64,000 nt of DNA from positions 1,674,001 through 1,738,000 of the forward strand of contig WPIO01000043.1 in NCBI GenBank assembly GCA_009760855.2. The letters are read 5' to 3'. The DNA comes from Cristatella mucedo. Taxonomy: Eukaryota; Bryozoa; Phylactolaemata; Cristatellidae. Below the pieces are notes generated by a model, which ran no database searches, had not been told where the DNA came from, and worked only from the letters and a program-made list of their open reading frames with translations. The position numbers and the translations under genes were made by a program. Of this stretch, positions 47,542 through 59,370 are shown piece after piece. Numbering within the stretch: position 1 is the first letter of the stretch; each line of letters begins with the position of its first letter.

Positions 47542-48599
47542 ACTCATGTGTACGCTAAAACTTGCTGTTGACACATCGGTACCAGGATCATGAGCCGCCG
47601 AAGCCGGAATGCACCTGTGGCTACGACTATGAGATTAACCTAACACGAATTACACCCGATTGCCCCGAGCCCCGACTCCTGGATTGATGATGACGCCTGG
47701 ATCGATGCAATCTAATAGCAAGGCACAAAAGATGGCAGCACTTAGGTTGGCAGCAGCTGGTTGCCTCCTGGTTGCTTGCGTCGGTGCTTTTATGAGCCGC
47801 ACAGCCGTACGTACGGCTTTCGTTTTTCAGCAGATCTTGTCTGGCTCTTAGGCTTTCGGTTTTCAGTGTCGCCAGCCATTGCTGATAGATGATCATATGG
47901 CAACATAGAAAGAAAAAGTTCCCTTCGATCGCCAATCCCCCAGCCCCGAAGGAATCCCTCCTATTAGATTATCCTACCGTCCTAATAGATTACCATCCGG
48001 CTGCTTGAAATAACTCTGCTGCATTAAGTGCTCTGTCATGAAGGTGGTAGTGACGGTTAGCACGTCTCTTTTTTGAAATGAAGATTTTGAGGATATGCTT
48101 CGATTGCAGTAAGTGCCTTGGGAGGCAGGTGAAAGTTGCAGCTAGAACACCTGGTTTATCCTTCGGCTGCTACAGTGGCATGTTCAGTAGTGACAGATGT
48201 GCCAGCCTGGGTTAAACGATGTCAGACGCCACAATTTCAGTCTCTTGTCTCAAGCCCCCCCCCTTATGGAAGAAGGAGCAGGATTTGACTCGGTTGACTG
48301 GATTGGGGCTGGCTCTGGTACCTGCAGGTAGCCAAGACGGCCTGAAACGACGTAGTGACGTCAGCAATAAGGAATCAGCATTACTGTACAGGCTGCCACC
48401 AACACCCCCTCTCCCCGGCGAATCCCATATTTACTTGTTCTTGCTCGGCTACCTAACGGCTCCAGGCTGCTCGAAGGGACCAAGTCTATTGAAGCCCTAG
48501 ACTCCTGTTGCTTCCAAGGAAGCTCGGTCAGCCTTTTATACAGAGAGGCAGCAACCCGAGGAAGATTGCCTCGGATTCTGTTCTGTCGATATTGTACAG

Positions 48600-48686
48600 T
48601 CGTTGAGGTTACACTGGAGAGGCTGTCCTGCCTGGGCAGGCATGGACACGGCCAGCGCATCGGGCTCTGTGGCTGCCGCTGATGAG
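48600..48686 (+). CDS. Candidate second exon, copy B
   Basis: Same boundaries as 44821-44907 (acceptor GTACAG, donor GTGAGC, phase 0 both sides). Exit phase 0 is compatible with the SLC26 exon if that exon starts at 55237. Confidence 0.28.
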
Positions 48687-49039
48687 GTGAGCAGCTTTGC
48701 CTCAAATATTGAGAGCGATATCTCGTGGCTTTGGTCTCTGAGCCTCTAGTAGGCATTCAGCTTTCGTGGTGGAACCTGTTGGTTACCTGCAGTATACGTG
48801 CAGAGGCTCAGCTGTCATCACTCGTACACTGCAGGCACTGTATATCTAAATGTACCCAGAATCCTAAACGAAAATAGGCTTCTTCAGGCAGTCTTGACCA
48901 CTTGATGTGTTCTTTAAAGTGACCCAGTAGGTAATCTATTTACACCGTTTTACTGGGGAGCTCTGCAAAGCTGTTTCTCGAAACTCGGAAGCAAGCTAGC
49001 TTAAGCTCATGACGAATAGAGGGAAATTCCAGTGTTGCA

Positions 49040-49200
49040 TCTCAATACTGGCCTGAGTGCCGGCTGTCATGGTAGCGAGCCTGGCCCAGCAGCTGAGGAT
49101 AACTGCTGGGCTCGGACTCGAACGAACGACCAGCCGGAGTCGTGCATTGCTCGATCGAAGCTTACCTCAAGTCTCTTCCTGTTAAAACTTTTCTCAAAAG
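49040..49200 (-). mobile_element. Possible tRNA-like fragment
   Basis: Minus strand contains GGTCGTTCGTTCGAGTCCGAGC, a B-box-like motif (GTTCGAGTCC), with a weak A-box-like CGAGCAATGCACGAC upstream. No second copy in the window, so SINE status is unproven. Confidence 0.3.
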
Positions 49201-49835
49201 TGGCAGCCGTTCACTGAAAGTGCTGACACCACATTCTGCATGCTTTGCTGTCTTTTGTTACCGACTGTCCACAGTGGCAGGTGGTGGAGATCCTAGGTTT
49301 TCATGTAGAAATTGGTAGGCTTTTGAAGCTCTTCTGATTCATTGAGCTCAGCAGTTCTTTGAATCAAGCTTACCGAGCTGTTATTGTCTGTAGCTCAGAG
49401 TCCGTTCAAAAAGCTACAAATTTAGATATTTAGGTATATTTTCCTTTGAACTAGCGTTTGCATTAGGCATGCTCTCAGGTAGGGAAGGTACGTTAAACAT
49501 AGTATTCATGGTATTGTCGTGACGTTAGTCGGTCGGGTTTCTGTAGCTGTTAAGTTTATGCAGCATATATAGTGCAGGTGAGGACATACTCGGTAGACAA
49601 AAGTTGCCGATATTTAGCCAATATTTCTGGTCGATAGGCCTAAGTACCTTTCTGGGCATTGCACACTGGATTAGGGCACGGTAGCCCAGGCGCTTAGGGC
49701 CACCTCTTGTCTCCCTGTTTGTTTTCGTCTTCTTATCTCTCTCTCTTCTTTCTTTTCTTTCCGTAGCTATCTCTGTCACTGGTTGTGTTTAGCCTCTCCA
49801 CAATAGGTACTTTACAGGCACACACGAACTGTAAA
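49201..49835. other. No recognised gene
   Basis: Unique sequence. Confidence 0.3.
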
Positions 49836-49977
49836 ACAGAGGCACACACACGCGCGCATGCGCGTGCGTGTGCGCACACGCGCGCGCACGCGCACACGCA
49901 CGCGCACGCACACACGCACGCGCACGCACACACGCACGCGCACGCACACGCACACGCACGCACACACACACACACAT
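49836..49977. repeat. (CA)/(CG) alternating purine-pyrimidine tract, Z-DNA-prone
   Basis: About 140 bases of CACACGCGCGCATGCGCGTGCG-type alternation, rich in CG steps. Open frames in both directions are artefacts. Confidence 0.95.
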
Positions 49978-50094
49978 ATGAGAACAGCCGTCTCATGGGA
50001 TGCCCATTGTCTCTACAAACGAAATTCAGCACAGTAATTTGGCTGCCTTCTTATAAGATCGTGCAAGAGTTGCTTGGCAGAACAGCGCAGTGTA

Positions 50095-50205
50095 ACCTAA
50101 TGTATCTCCCTTTGTTACTCCACAATGCCACAACGGCTTTGTGTATGCTAAGCTTGAGAGTTTTTAATGCGAATCCAAAGCCTGCGTGGCTTTCCAATAA
50201 TTGGC
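50095..50205 (-). mobile_element. LINE family B 3' UTR fragment, antisense
   Basis: CTAATGTATCTCCCTTTGTTACTCCACAATGCC...GAGAGTTTTTAATGCG...GCCTGCGTGGCTTTCC follows the family B antisense 3' end. Confidence 0.65.
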
Positions 50206-51189
50206 TGACCAAAGAAGCAAAGCGTCCGATTTCTATTATCAGTAGTGCATGTGATGCAGAGTTTTACTGGCAAGCTATCTCAAGAGGACTACCATTTGGA
50301 GATATTTGCAAGATTCACGAATACAGGATTTCTGTTTATAGGGCTGTTGTACCCCTAAAATTGACATTGTAGCAACTAAAATTTAGAGCTCTGTACCTTG
50401 TAGAAGGTATTATTGAGCGACATAGCTGTGCATACATTAACTTTGTAAAATGGATGTTCCAAGGGCTCTTTGAGAGGGCTGGATTTTTGGTGGCAAATGA
50501 ACAGCTATTAGGCAGGTTAATAGTATGCTTCTGTCTATTGCCATGGCCAAACATGGGGTGATTTTTGGATGCGAATCACTCATTGAAGTCCCGCATAGTG
50601 CAAGAATATTGAAACTATAAAGAATCAAGCAGATACACAACCCAGAAAAGAGGGCTGAGAATGGCCTAAAAATTACACTGTACTATTCATCCGTTTGGGA
50701 TTTCATATAAAGCTCAGCAGATAATTCACAATGCAATCTTAAAAGCATTGTATCGAGTCATTAGCCTTAATCACCTTCATCAAGGTAGCTGACGGTTCTT
50801 TCGAAAACTAGAAATTGACCTTTAGCGAACCTGATGGTAAAAATGCCATTTTCAACTGTATCAGCTCTGATATGAATCCACCAAAGGACTTTCACATGGT
50901 CTAGATCAAAGCATCCATTTTCGAATATTCATAGGATCAGAAAACGTGTCTTATTTTAGGCTGTTCATCACTGCTGGCTTGAATTGCTTCTCAATTGAGC
51001 TCTTTATTGTGGCATCCGTGCCAAGGCATGCACATGCTAAGGCATGCATACGAAGGGATGACACATTGTGGTTGAGCTACCACCTCTAGTTATTGTAGTT
51101 CATTTAGGCATTGAATACTTAAGTAAGGCATGTATGAATTAAGCTATAAACATATGTTCATGCACAGTTAACGTCGAGGTTAAGGAAGT
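50206..51189. other. No recognised gene
   Basis: Unique AT-rich sequence; GGCATGCACATGCTAAGGCATGCATACG near 51030 is a minor repeat. Confidence 0.3.
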
Positions 51190-51534
51190 AACTTTCAATA
51201 TTTTCAGGCGAGATGATGTCAGTCGGAAAGGAAATCCAGGTTTTGGGAGCGCACGAACTAAGGGCTGAGGTTGGTTAACATCATGCAGTTTTTAAATTAG
51301 ACGAGCAGGTTATAAGATAACCGATTAGAAAATAGTTTTGATAGGTAGTGTGGAGCCAGAATTCTTCCTTTCGACCTAACAACGAGCCACGAAACCATCA
51401 GTCGATACACGGCTTGACTGGGAGCTATTGCAGGTCGGTGAGGAGTGGCCTAGCAGTATAATCATGACGTATGCAACAGATAAGCCTGGTCTCAGAGTTT
51501 AGCACTAAAACTCTTAACTCTAAGTACTTATGCA

Positions 51535-51645
51535 TGTCCCGACCAAGGTCGTGGGCTCGAGCCCCATATCATATGTGAAACGACGCCTGGATAGCGATTA
51601 ACTTCTATTAGGGCGTTGTACAAATGAATTACATTTATTTTATCG
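51535..51645 (+). mobile_element. SINE family 1, 5' truncated, nested in LINE A
   Basis: GTCCCGACCAAGGTCGTGGGCTCGAGCCCC (B box), tail AACGACGCCTGGATAGCGATTAACTTCTATTAGGGCGTTGTACAAATGAATTACATTTA. Confidence 0.8.
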
Positions 51646-51810
51646 CACAGGCCAGGAGACTCGAGTGGCGAGTTATAGATGTCGAGATGATTTATTATAT
51701 TGGCTTGGACCGACTTGGATGTGGTATTCATATCTCAGCTGACTCGAACTTTTGAGATGATACTTAACTGAGAATAGGCAGACTTGTTTGTTGAGCTAAT
51801 GCGGCCATCT

Positions 51811-51884
51811 CAAATGTAAAGCGCCTAGAAAGAGATTGAGTTTTCTGAGGGTGCTTTATCAAGTGCATTATTATTATTATTATT
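51811..51884 (+). mobile_element. LINE family A tail-only copy nested in antisense LINE A
   Basis: CAAATGTAAAGCGCCTAGAAAGAGATTGAGTTTTCTGAGGGTGCTTTATCAAGTGCATTATTATT; only the last ~75 bases of the family, with a possible ATCT duplication at both sides. Confidence 0.88.
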
Positions 51885-52312
51885 ATCTAGTTAAGGTCAC
51901 TTTGTAACAGGACGCCCGGATTGTATGCAAGTGCCTCAGGGGATATGCAGGCATAGCCCATTTTGGTGGTAAGTTTTCCAATTTCGGAGTACTACAAGGT
52001 TTGCCCATAACTAGTAAGTTGGTGATATCCTCATTTAAACAAAAAAAGTTGTTTCAATCCACGTGTAAATGTCAGTAGCACAAGCAATTCACGCCCGAGT
52101 TCGCCACAGCTATGCCATGCAATTATCTCAAGTCTTCATAAAGCAGGGACCCTAAATTCGTCTCTTGTTTAATAGAGAATTTTCCTGAACCTTGAATTTC
52201 GGCAGAGAAATCAGCAGAGTCAGCTCTACGGCACTCAATTGTTCATGCTTTGTATGTGCCGTGTAACCCGTCCAGACTGAAAAAAAACATGCACAGGTGG
52301 TTGCAATGCCTA

Positions 52313-52990
52313 GTAATAATAATAATAACAATAATACACTTGATAAAGCGCCTTCAGAGAACTCCAGCTCTTTCTAGGTGCTTTACATTTGCTTTAAAGG
52401 AAACACTATCGAATGGTGAGTGATACCTTGCTTGATAAACGCATGAATAACATGGTTAGGGGTGACATGCACAGGGTCAGCATGCAAGTGTGGTTAGTGG
52501 CAGCATTCAATAGTGTCAGCACACATAAGCACCATAAAGAACGAATCGCAGGGATCCACTGAATGATGTCATAAATAGGTGCGTTTTTAAGTTTTTTTTA
52601 AATTTGGTCAAGTCAGGGGATGTCGTTACTCAAGTCCGGAGTGAGTTCCAGGCTTTGGGAACATACGAACTAAATGCACGGTCTCCAAAGGATTTGAGGC
52701 ATGTTAGAGGTATTGATAAACTGTTGGATTCCGAAAAGCAGGTGGTACGTTGCTTGGCATGTAGGAGTAGATCTGAGAGATAGGCTAGAGCCAAAGAATG
52801 AAGTGATGTAAAAGTGAGCGACAAAACCTTGAAATCGATCCGTTGCTTGACTGGTAGCCAGTGTAGGTCGGTGAGAAGTGGTGTGACGTGGCAACTGCGA
52901 AGCTCATGACAGACAAGCCTAGCTGCAGTTTTTTGCAGCAGCTGTAAGTGCCTGATAGTCTGTCTACAGCCTGTCATAGTAGGTACAGTC
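52313..52990 (-). mobile_element. LINE family A, C-terminal part and 3' end, antisense
   Basis: (TAA)n, antisense hairpin, 3' UTR, then minus-strand peptides RIDFKVLSLTFTSLHSLALAYL and ARLVCHELRSCHVTPLLTDLHW. One of the better copies. Confidence 0.88.
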
Positions 52991-54228
52991 ATAGAAGGTA
53001 CAGTCTGTCTACAGTCTATACCAGTAGGCAGTCTGTCAGTTATCTCTGTAGCTGGACAAGAACTTTAGCAGCTACCACTTCTCTTTTACTCAGCAGTGGC
53101 ATGAACATAACAATACAGTCGCAAGCAGTCAGAGTAGCACAAGCTTACTTCTTAGGGGTATCAGCGATTATTCAATACCGCGACATCGAATGTAAGGATC
53201 ATTCAGAAGCAGCTTCTGCATGAAATTCCACAGGCCGCAAACACAGTGCCAGCAACAAAGGCTCGTCCTTACCTGACGTACTGTATACTGGTGAAGCTCA
53301 AAAGCACACCTAACGATTCGCAGACGAGTGCTCATCAATGGATGTATGCCGACCGTAACAGAGTGCTGCAGCAATAAAAAGTGCTCATACCTTAATATAG
53401 CAAGTGTATGTCGTGAACGCAGACGTGTGTAGACGTGTTCAGACGTGTCGTGAACGCAGACCTGTCTATTTCACAGCAACACTGAGCTACATCTGTGCAG
53501 CACCAGCTTCTGTGTACAACTTGATGCCTAAAAGCCCGGAGTACCATTGGCTGTTTCGAAACTCAATGCACAAAGGACTGGCTAGAAGACCACAGTACCA
53601 GTGGCTAATTATTACACGATAGCATGCATTGTGAACAGAAGTCAACCAAGCACCGATCCTCTGGGGTACCCAATATTTCCTAGTCGCCCTCTGTGCACGT
53701 GTCTTAAACTTCCTGTAAGTCATCTGGTTACATGCAAAACCCAATGTTCCAGTTCCTTGCTTCTGGTGGCTGGCGAGGCTGATTTTGAGTTTACATTGGT
53801 ATTAGTATTTCAAGCTCTGCTAAAAGTGGGGGATGGCAGTAGAATTGTCCTAGAAAGTACATCCTACAGAGCTGCAATCCTGCTTGGAACCACTGCCAGC
53901 ACATACTCTCTGATTGCTCTGGTTATCCCCACTCTATGGCCTTTGTGTGTTTCGACTTCTCAAACAAAGCTGTCGTTCTCAGTAAAGGAACAAACAAGGG
54001 ACAGGTGCGCCCATTGAGTGAGCAAGCTGCGTGGTTTGTCGTGAGTATTAGCTAGAATTTGATATCACCGTGCTTTACTAGAAACTGACTAGTCTGGACT
54101 AACTGATAGAAATAGTTGGGATGCTTGATAATCAGAAATTTAATCATTAGAGAAACGTGACTCTGATGGATTTATTTAATTCTGTTGTACTACCCCCATT
54201 TTTTTAAGTCACGGGCTACCAGGTTTTT
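52991..54228. other. No recognised gene
   Basis: Unique. Frames at 53404-53622 and 53601-54017 lack support. Short tandem motifs GGTACAGTCATAGAAGGTACAGTC (near 52981) and AGACGTGT (near 53430). Confidence 0.3.
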
Positions 54229-54318
54229 TGATAATAATAATAATAATAATAATAATGCACTTGATAAAGCGCCCTCAGAGAACTTAATCTCTCCCTAGGC
54301 GCTTTGCATTTGCTGCGA
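54229..54318 (-). mobile_element. LINE family A tail-only copy, antisense
   Basis: GATAATAATAAT... then TGCACTTGATAAAGCGCCCTCAGAGAACTTAATCTCTCCCTAGGCGCTTTGCATTTGCTGC; close to consensus. Confidence 0.9.
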
Positions 54319-54937
54319 AGCAAAATATACTTGGATTGTATAATCCGGAAGGCAGTAGACTTGTATAGCAGGGAAGGTTGCCAAGCAGACTGCCAAGCGA
54401 CTGCAGACCTGCCTAACAAAGAGTCGCCGTGCCACTAGTCGAAAATGGTTCTGGTACAGACACTTCGTAACTGGTACCAATTGACGCTGACACGGAGCGA
54501 CCAGGTTTTACTGTCAAGTGTCAGTTGACATTATGTAGCACTATCCTGTTGTAGTTTTAAAAGTGATGAGCCGAGCTGTTGCATACTTTCTTTCTGCATA
54601 TGTGATACGCAACCACGTGATGATGCTGCCCAGGAAAGCTGCCCCGGTGGTCTAGGTCATAGCCAAGGCCTCGAACCGGTTTGCGGATTCTGTTATTGCC
54701 TAGCAGCGCTATTCACTAAAAGTTCCTACTTGCAAACGTTGCACTGTTTAATAATGCCATTTGCTTGTGCACGACAGTGCTGTGGGCTAAGCTTGCATCG
54801 AACCAGCTCGAGATTGTATTTGGAGTGTGTGAGCCACTCGCTGCTTTTGCACGACTTTTAGGTTGGGCCCCACAACTGCTCATTGCACTAGCATCCAAAG
54901 GGGACTCCTTGCGAAATAAATTGTTCCGAACCCTGGT
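54319..54937. other. No recognised gene
   Basis: Unique sequence upstream of SLC26. Confidence 0.3.
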
Positions 54938-55083
54938 TTCGCCCAGTGGTTAAGGTGCTTGCCTCAATCCAAGTCAAGATGAATGCAATTTATGACCGAG
55001 ATCGTGGGCTCGAGCCTATGGCATATGTGAAGCGCCTGAGCAGAGATTAAGTTCTCTCAGGGCGCTAGAAAAGGTGAATTATA
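54938..55083 (+). mobile_element. SINE family 1 just upstream of the SLC26 exon
   Basis: CCCTGGTTTCGCCCAGTGGTTAAGGTGC (A box), GAGATCGTGGGCTCGAGCC (B box), tail AAGCGCCTGAGCAGAGATTAAGTTCTCTCAGGGCGCT, ending in GAATTATATTTG about 150 bases before the proposed exon start. Confidence 0.85.
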
Positions 55084-55236
55084 TTTGTAATAATTCACTG
55101 AAGGCAGTGCCGTCTCTTGCGAAAGGGAAGTTTTTTTGCCCTGCCGCTGCTGTCGAGTGCAGCTCCTGCGCCGCCTAGCAGCCGACTCCAGCAGTCGCAC
55201 GTCTGCAGCTGCCACTTGCGGTCCTGTCCGTTGCAG

Positions 55237-55654
55237 GCAGGAAGCAGGAAAGGAAGGCCAGTGAGCATCCTCAATGGAGGAGACGATGCCTGCAGCAGCG
55301 CGTCGGGGCCGACAAGCCCGATGCGCAAGCGCACTGCAACTCTCTCGTCGCAGCTGTCTCTGCTCGTGTCGCGACGCAACAAGCACATTCAAGTGTCGCG
55401 TCCCGTCTATAGCCAGCAGTCGTTCGACGAGGGCTTCCATCCTGGCCGACGGGGCGGTGCGTCTCCTCATCACACGTTGGCGACGTTCAGGCAGTCGCTG
55501 GCTCGTCGCTTTGCCTGCACTCGCCAGCGTCTGCTCGGACTTGTGCTCGGCTTCTTCCCATTTGTCGCCAACCTGCGTGGCTACAGTGTCAAGGACGCCC
55601 TTGTTGGCGACATACTGGCCGGCATAACCGTGGGCATCACCAACGTGCCACAAG
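55237..55654 (+). CDS. SLC26-family anion transporter, first recognisable coding exon
   Basis: SLC26/SulP proteins are membrane anion exchangers or channels (sulfate, chloride, bicarbonate, oxalate and others), with a 14-helix core and a C-terminal STAS domain. This exon gives the N-terminal cytoplasmic part: a polar, Ser-rich stretch, the family motif SRPVYSQQSFDEGF, a basic segment, then GFFPFVANLRGYSVKDALVG and GDILAGITVGITNVPQ at the first membrane helix. It ends CAA-G before GTGGGC (phase 1), joining the next exon to give VPQGMGYA. The 5' boundary is uncertain. An acceptor TCCTGTCCGTTGCAG puts it at 55237 in phase 0. Alternatively translation starts at the ATG at 55321. The frame is open further upstream without an ATG. 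Which SLC26 member cannot be told. Confidence 0.85.
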
Positions 55655-57136
55655 GTGGGCAGCTCCCCCTCCCCCGGAGCACCGGTCAGCTATGCTTTGC
55701 TTGGTTCGACCATGTACACTGCTGCGTTTGCCCACTGTGAAGTGACTGCGACAGCAGCTGGCCGCCGCACACAACCTCTGGCTCCTCTACCCGATTAGAA
55801 GTTACTATTCTGTCCGACCCATGTTTGCATGGCCTCTCATGTCTGCATGGCCATCGATAGGATTGAATCGGCTAGTTTTCTACTAGCCTTCCCTGCGGTA
55901 CACAGAGAAAGCTTCATTCAAAGTACTGCTTCTACTGCTAGCCATCACGCCTGATCCCCATCTAAGATAAGGAGCTGACTTTCACGATGGCTTGCAACAA
56001 TTTTAACTAGGTCCTTAAATTCTGTCTCGGCTTGGTTTATTGTAATTTCCTTTTGGCTGTGGTACCAAAAACAGCAACTAGGCAACTGCAAATAGCTATT
56101 AATATGGCTGCAAGGCTAGTTTGCAAATACCAGAGGTTTGACCACGTGTCTCCTTTACTAAAAGAGCTAGGATGGCTTCCGGTTGATCAACGGATACAGA
56201 GCAAAGTTTTTATACTGACCCACAAGGTCCGTCACGGCTTGGTTCCTCCATACCTAGCAGAACTGCTGTACCAGTTTCAGGCTCTTCGTGCCCTCAGGTC
56301 CTGTATGAAAGTTAGTATGGAGGAGCACGGAGAAGGTGAGTGCTATAGCCCATTAAGCAGTTATCGTTTATTGAATTAGGGAAGTGTGTGACTTTCTGCA
56401 CGAACCGAGCTAAGTCCGGAAGCCGTTTTTTTAGAAGCTGTTTAGCAAGAGACTGTCTACCCCTGTTTGTAGAACCAGAAGCTGTTTCTGCTAGGCTAGC
56501 AGCCCAGTAGGCCCACGGACTTCAATCAAAAAACATCGCTTGCTTACCTCTGCAGAAGCAGCCTTAAGCTGTCCTCCGAAGGTGCACAAGCCAAAAAGGG
56601 CACCTCTGAAATTCCATTTCCTGGCCCGCGAAGCTCATCTCAGAAGGCAAGGTGCCCGGAATCCATCTGAGAAGAATTGTGCACTACAGTGGGAAGAGTA
56701 TGAAGTTTCATGCCAAAGTCGCCCAGCGCGGCCGGCCTCTTTAGACCCATCGAAAGTAAATTTACCTCAATAGCAACTGTAGAAGAGTATGATTTCTCTC
56801 GTTACGAATTGCCGAATGCACGTGAGGCAAGCATCTTTTTTAAATCCCGGATCAGAAAAAAAGGGCACACTCTCTGCAAGTAACCGCATAATTGCTCTAA
56901 AGCAGAAGGTGAGCCACCTGATCAACCGTCAGATTCCCTCTCAGACCTATGGGAAATATTGGGCGGCTTTGGCTCGATGAAAGGGCGGCTTCGGATGTAG
57001 CGTGCCTTTGTCTTTATCTGGTTGCCCGCTTGCTTAGGCCAGCGCAGCAGGCTTGTCTCAAGCCTGCTGCTGCGTGCGATGTGCCTGCTTTATCTGCATT
57101 CATGCTCGCTGGTTTCACTCTTTATGTCGTTTGAAG
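55655..57136 (+). other. SLC26 intron 1
   Basis: Donor GTGGGC, acceptor TTTGAAG. Carries a 5'-truncated LINE B at 55965-56320. The rest is unique, with CT-rich sequence before the acceptor. Confidence 0.75.
55965..56320 (+). mobile_element. LINE family B fragment in SLC26 intron 1
   Basis: Sense-oriented segment AARLVCKYQRFDHVSPLLKE, LGWLPVDQRIQSKVFILTHK, RHGLVPPYLAELLYQFQALR. Truncated at both ends. Confidence 0.85.
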
Positions 57137-57247
57137 GAATGGGCTACGCAATCCTAGCATCCTTACCACCAGTATATGGGCTGTACGTTTCTTTCTTTCC
57201 GCCTCTGATCTACTTCCTGTTCGGCACTTCACGACATAACTCGATAG
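57137..57247 (+). CDS. SLC26-family anion transporter, second recognisable exon
   Basis: 111 bases: two bases complete the Gly codon from the previous exon, then [20 protein letters not shown] and a segment ending [15 protein letters not shown]. These are the most conserved SLC26 signatures (PQGMAYA-like, PP-YGLY-S, FGTSRH-S-G) covering the first transmembrane helices. The Gly after VPQ and the TSRH motif are intact. It ends AT-AG before GTGAGT, phase 1, a consensus donor. Asn in HNSIG, where many members have Ile or Leu, is a mild peculiarity. Confidence 0.95.
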
Positions 57248-58104
57248 GTGAGTGGCCTTGTTGTGCTTACTCTTGTGCCGTAAAAGCTGCACGGCAGGTT
57301 TTGCCGCGGCAGCAGCAGAGCTGGTGGCTTTGCTCTGGCCTTTGCTGTCGGCCGGTTCGCTTAGAGTTGGCTAAGCAGTCTGAAGGGCTAGCTTCACAGA
57401 CTTGGTTACTACTCAGCTGCTTACAGGGGAGTTGCTGCGGCGGTGGCAGCTGCAGTGGGCATGCCTCTTTGTCAGCCTCATTGCATTCATTGCAATGCAA
57501 CGCTGAGGAAGCGGAAGAGCATGCACCAGTGCTATTATGGCTCCTAGTTACAGCCACCCCCACAGTACCTGGTAGAGTGGGCTGATCAGAATGGTCATTG
57601 TTGTGGCTGCCATATGCTTGAGGGTACCTACTCAGGGTAGCAGAAATCTGCTCATCATAAATTTGCAGAGCTTAGCAACAGCACAATAGCTGCCAGAATC
57701 AGCAGAACAGCAGCAAATGAGCCAGACCGGTACTGAAATAGTAGCATATGGCCGTCTGTGTGTGTTTGCTTGAAAGCACTCAAATGCACATATGCATGCC
57801 CACCCAGGAAATTGAGCTTGCCTAATCTAACGCCACCCATGTACGATCGGTTAAACTAGTAGTATCACATTGATAATTGCTTTGCATAAAATGTAATGTA
57901 ATGGACACACAACTGTGTAGCAGTCGTATTTACATTTGTAAATTTCCCTTTGTACCAGTCACGTAAAACCACGAGATGGGTCATGCACACAAATCTGCAC
58001 ACCTGGCAACACATTCAAAATGCGTTCGTACACACTAATTCTTAAGTCAAGGAGTGCTAGTACTTCTATAGCATGTATAATTATAATAGTAATAATAATG
58101 GCAT

Positions 58105-59370
58105 TTGTATTTCACCCCAAGAGACAAACTTCCTGAAGCATAACGACCCCGTGACCAATTTAATACACATAGTTATGGGCAAGCCTAGTGCCACATCATC
58201 CTCAGTTGCAATACCTCACTCCAAGAACGATTAATCTAGCATCACTCTAGTGGCATCTGCTTATGATCTGGGCCTGTTGTTAAATAGCAACCTGTCGATG
58301 GATTAGCACCTTGCATCCTCTGTCAAGTCGGCCTACTTTCAGCTAATGACGATGGCCAAAAATCAGGGCCTGCTTAGACAAGAATTTGACAGCCAAACTA
58401 GTTCGAGCATTTGTGTCATTGCGTATTGATTTATTGCAACTCCTTTTATTCAAGACTTTTGGCCCACGCTCTTTATTGTCAGCAACTGGTGCAAAACTCA
58501 CCAGCTTTGTCTGCTCTGTCGTCAATCGAATAACTACATCATACTACTTCTGTCTTAGCCTTCTTCACTCCCTACCAAGTATCGAGCTGACTTCCAGATA
58601 CACATTATTGGACTCCAGGTCACTTCACCAGACTACCTGTCTGATCTCACATCTCAGCATACTCTAGCAACACCATCTAAATAAATCCTAGCTGATTAAA
58701 CAGCCTCTTTTTTGTATAGCGACAGAAGAGCCTTTATGGCTATGACCACCGCTTGCAGTGGCGATAAAGAATCGCCCACCGCAGGAATTGAACCCACGAC
58801 CTCGGGGACCGAGGTCGTGAAAGCAACCACCTTACCTAGTGTGCCATCACGGCTCACCATCTCCGTCGGCTTCCGGGCGTCTTGCTGATCTCCACACTAA
58901 ACTGAACTGTTCTGGTGTTCGGGCCTTCAAGATGTATGCTCCGGAAGTCTGCAACTTGCAGTCGTCCTCTGTCACCACCTGCATTGACTTAGCACAGTTT
59001 AAATATCAGCTAACGGTACATCCGTTCTCCTTAGATTTCCATTCACCCTAGCGACATTGCCTATTTGTGTGCATACTTTGCAAGCTTACTGATTTGTATA
59101 TATACATATATATTACTCATTGGCATTCAAGATCAACGTATGCATGCTTCTAACCAGATGTCCTAGTAACCAGTGCTCCCGAGTGTCGTCTTGCATGCTT
59201 TTGCACACTGGTGCAAGCATGATCCTTATGTGCTTATGCTTGCTATACTATGATTGATACCTTGCATTCTATTAGCCTTGGTTATCACTTCTCTAGCAGC
59301 AAGTTGGAAAACACACAAATAGATAAGGTTCTCTTTGGCTGCTATACAAACCTATTATTACTATTATTAT
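58105..59370 (+). mobile_element. LINE family A relative, diverged, split by SINE-2
   Basis: KSAYFQL-, FVSLRID- and LTSRYTLLDS-like remnants before 58678, and APEVCNLQSS-like (family APKAWNSL) after 58863. The end GATAAGGTTCTCTTTGGCTGCTATACAAACCTATTATTACTATT is a variant of the hairpin tail. Confidence 0.7.
58679..58854 (-). mobile_element. SINE family 2 with intact 8-bp target-site duplication
   Basis: Flanked by CACCATCT at 58671-58678 and 58855-58862. Complete element from AGCCGTGATGGCACACTAGG (minus strand 5' end) to the tail GTTTAATCAGCTAGGATTTATTT. Defines both ends of the family. Confidence 0.92.

Larger units (their letters stand above)
51190..52200 (-). mobile_element. LINE family A, antisense, with two nested insertions
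   Basis: Antisense C-terminal blocks (CCAGGTTTTGGGAGCGCACGAACTAAGG, ...GGGAGCTATTGCAGGTCGGTGAGGAG) run to about 51530, resume at 51650-51810 and again at 51885-52200. They are interrupted by a SINE-1 and a LINE A tail. Confidence 0.75.
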
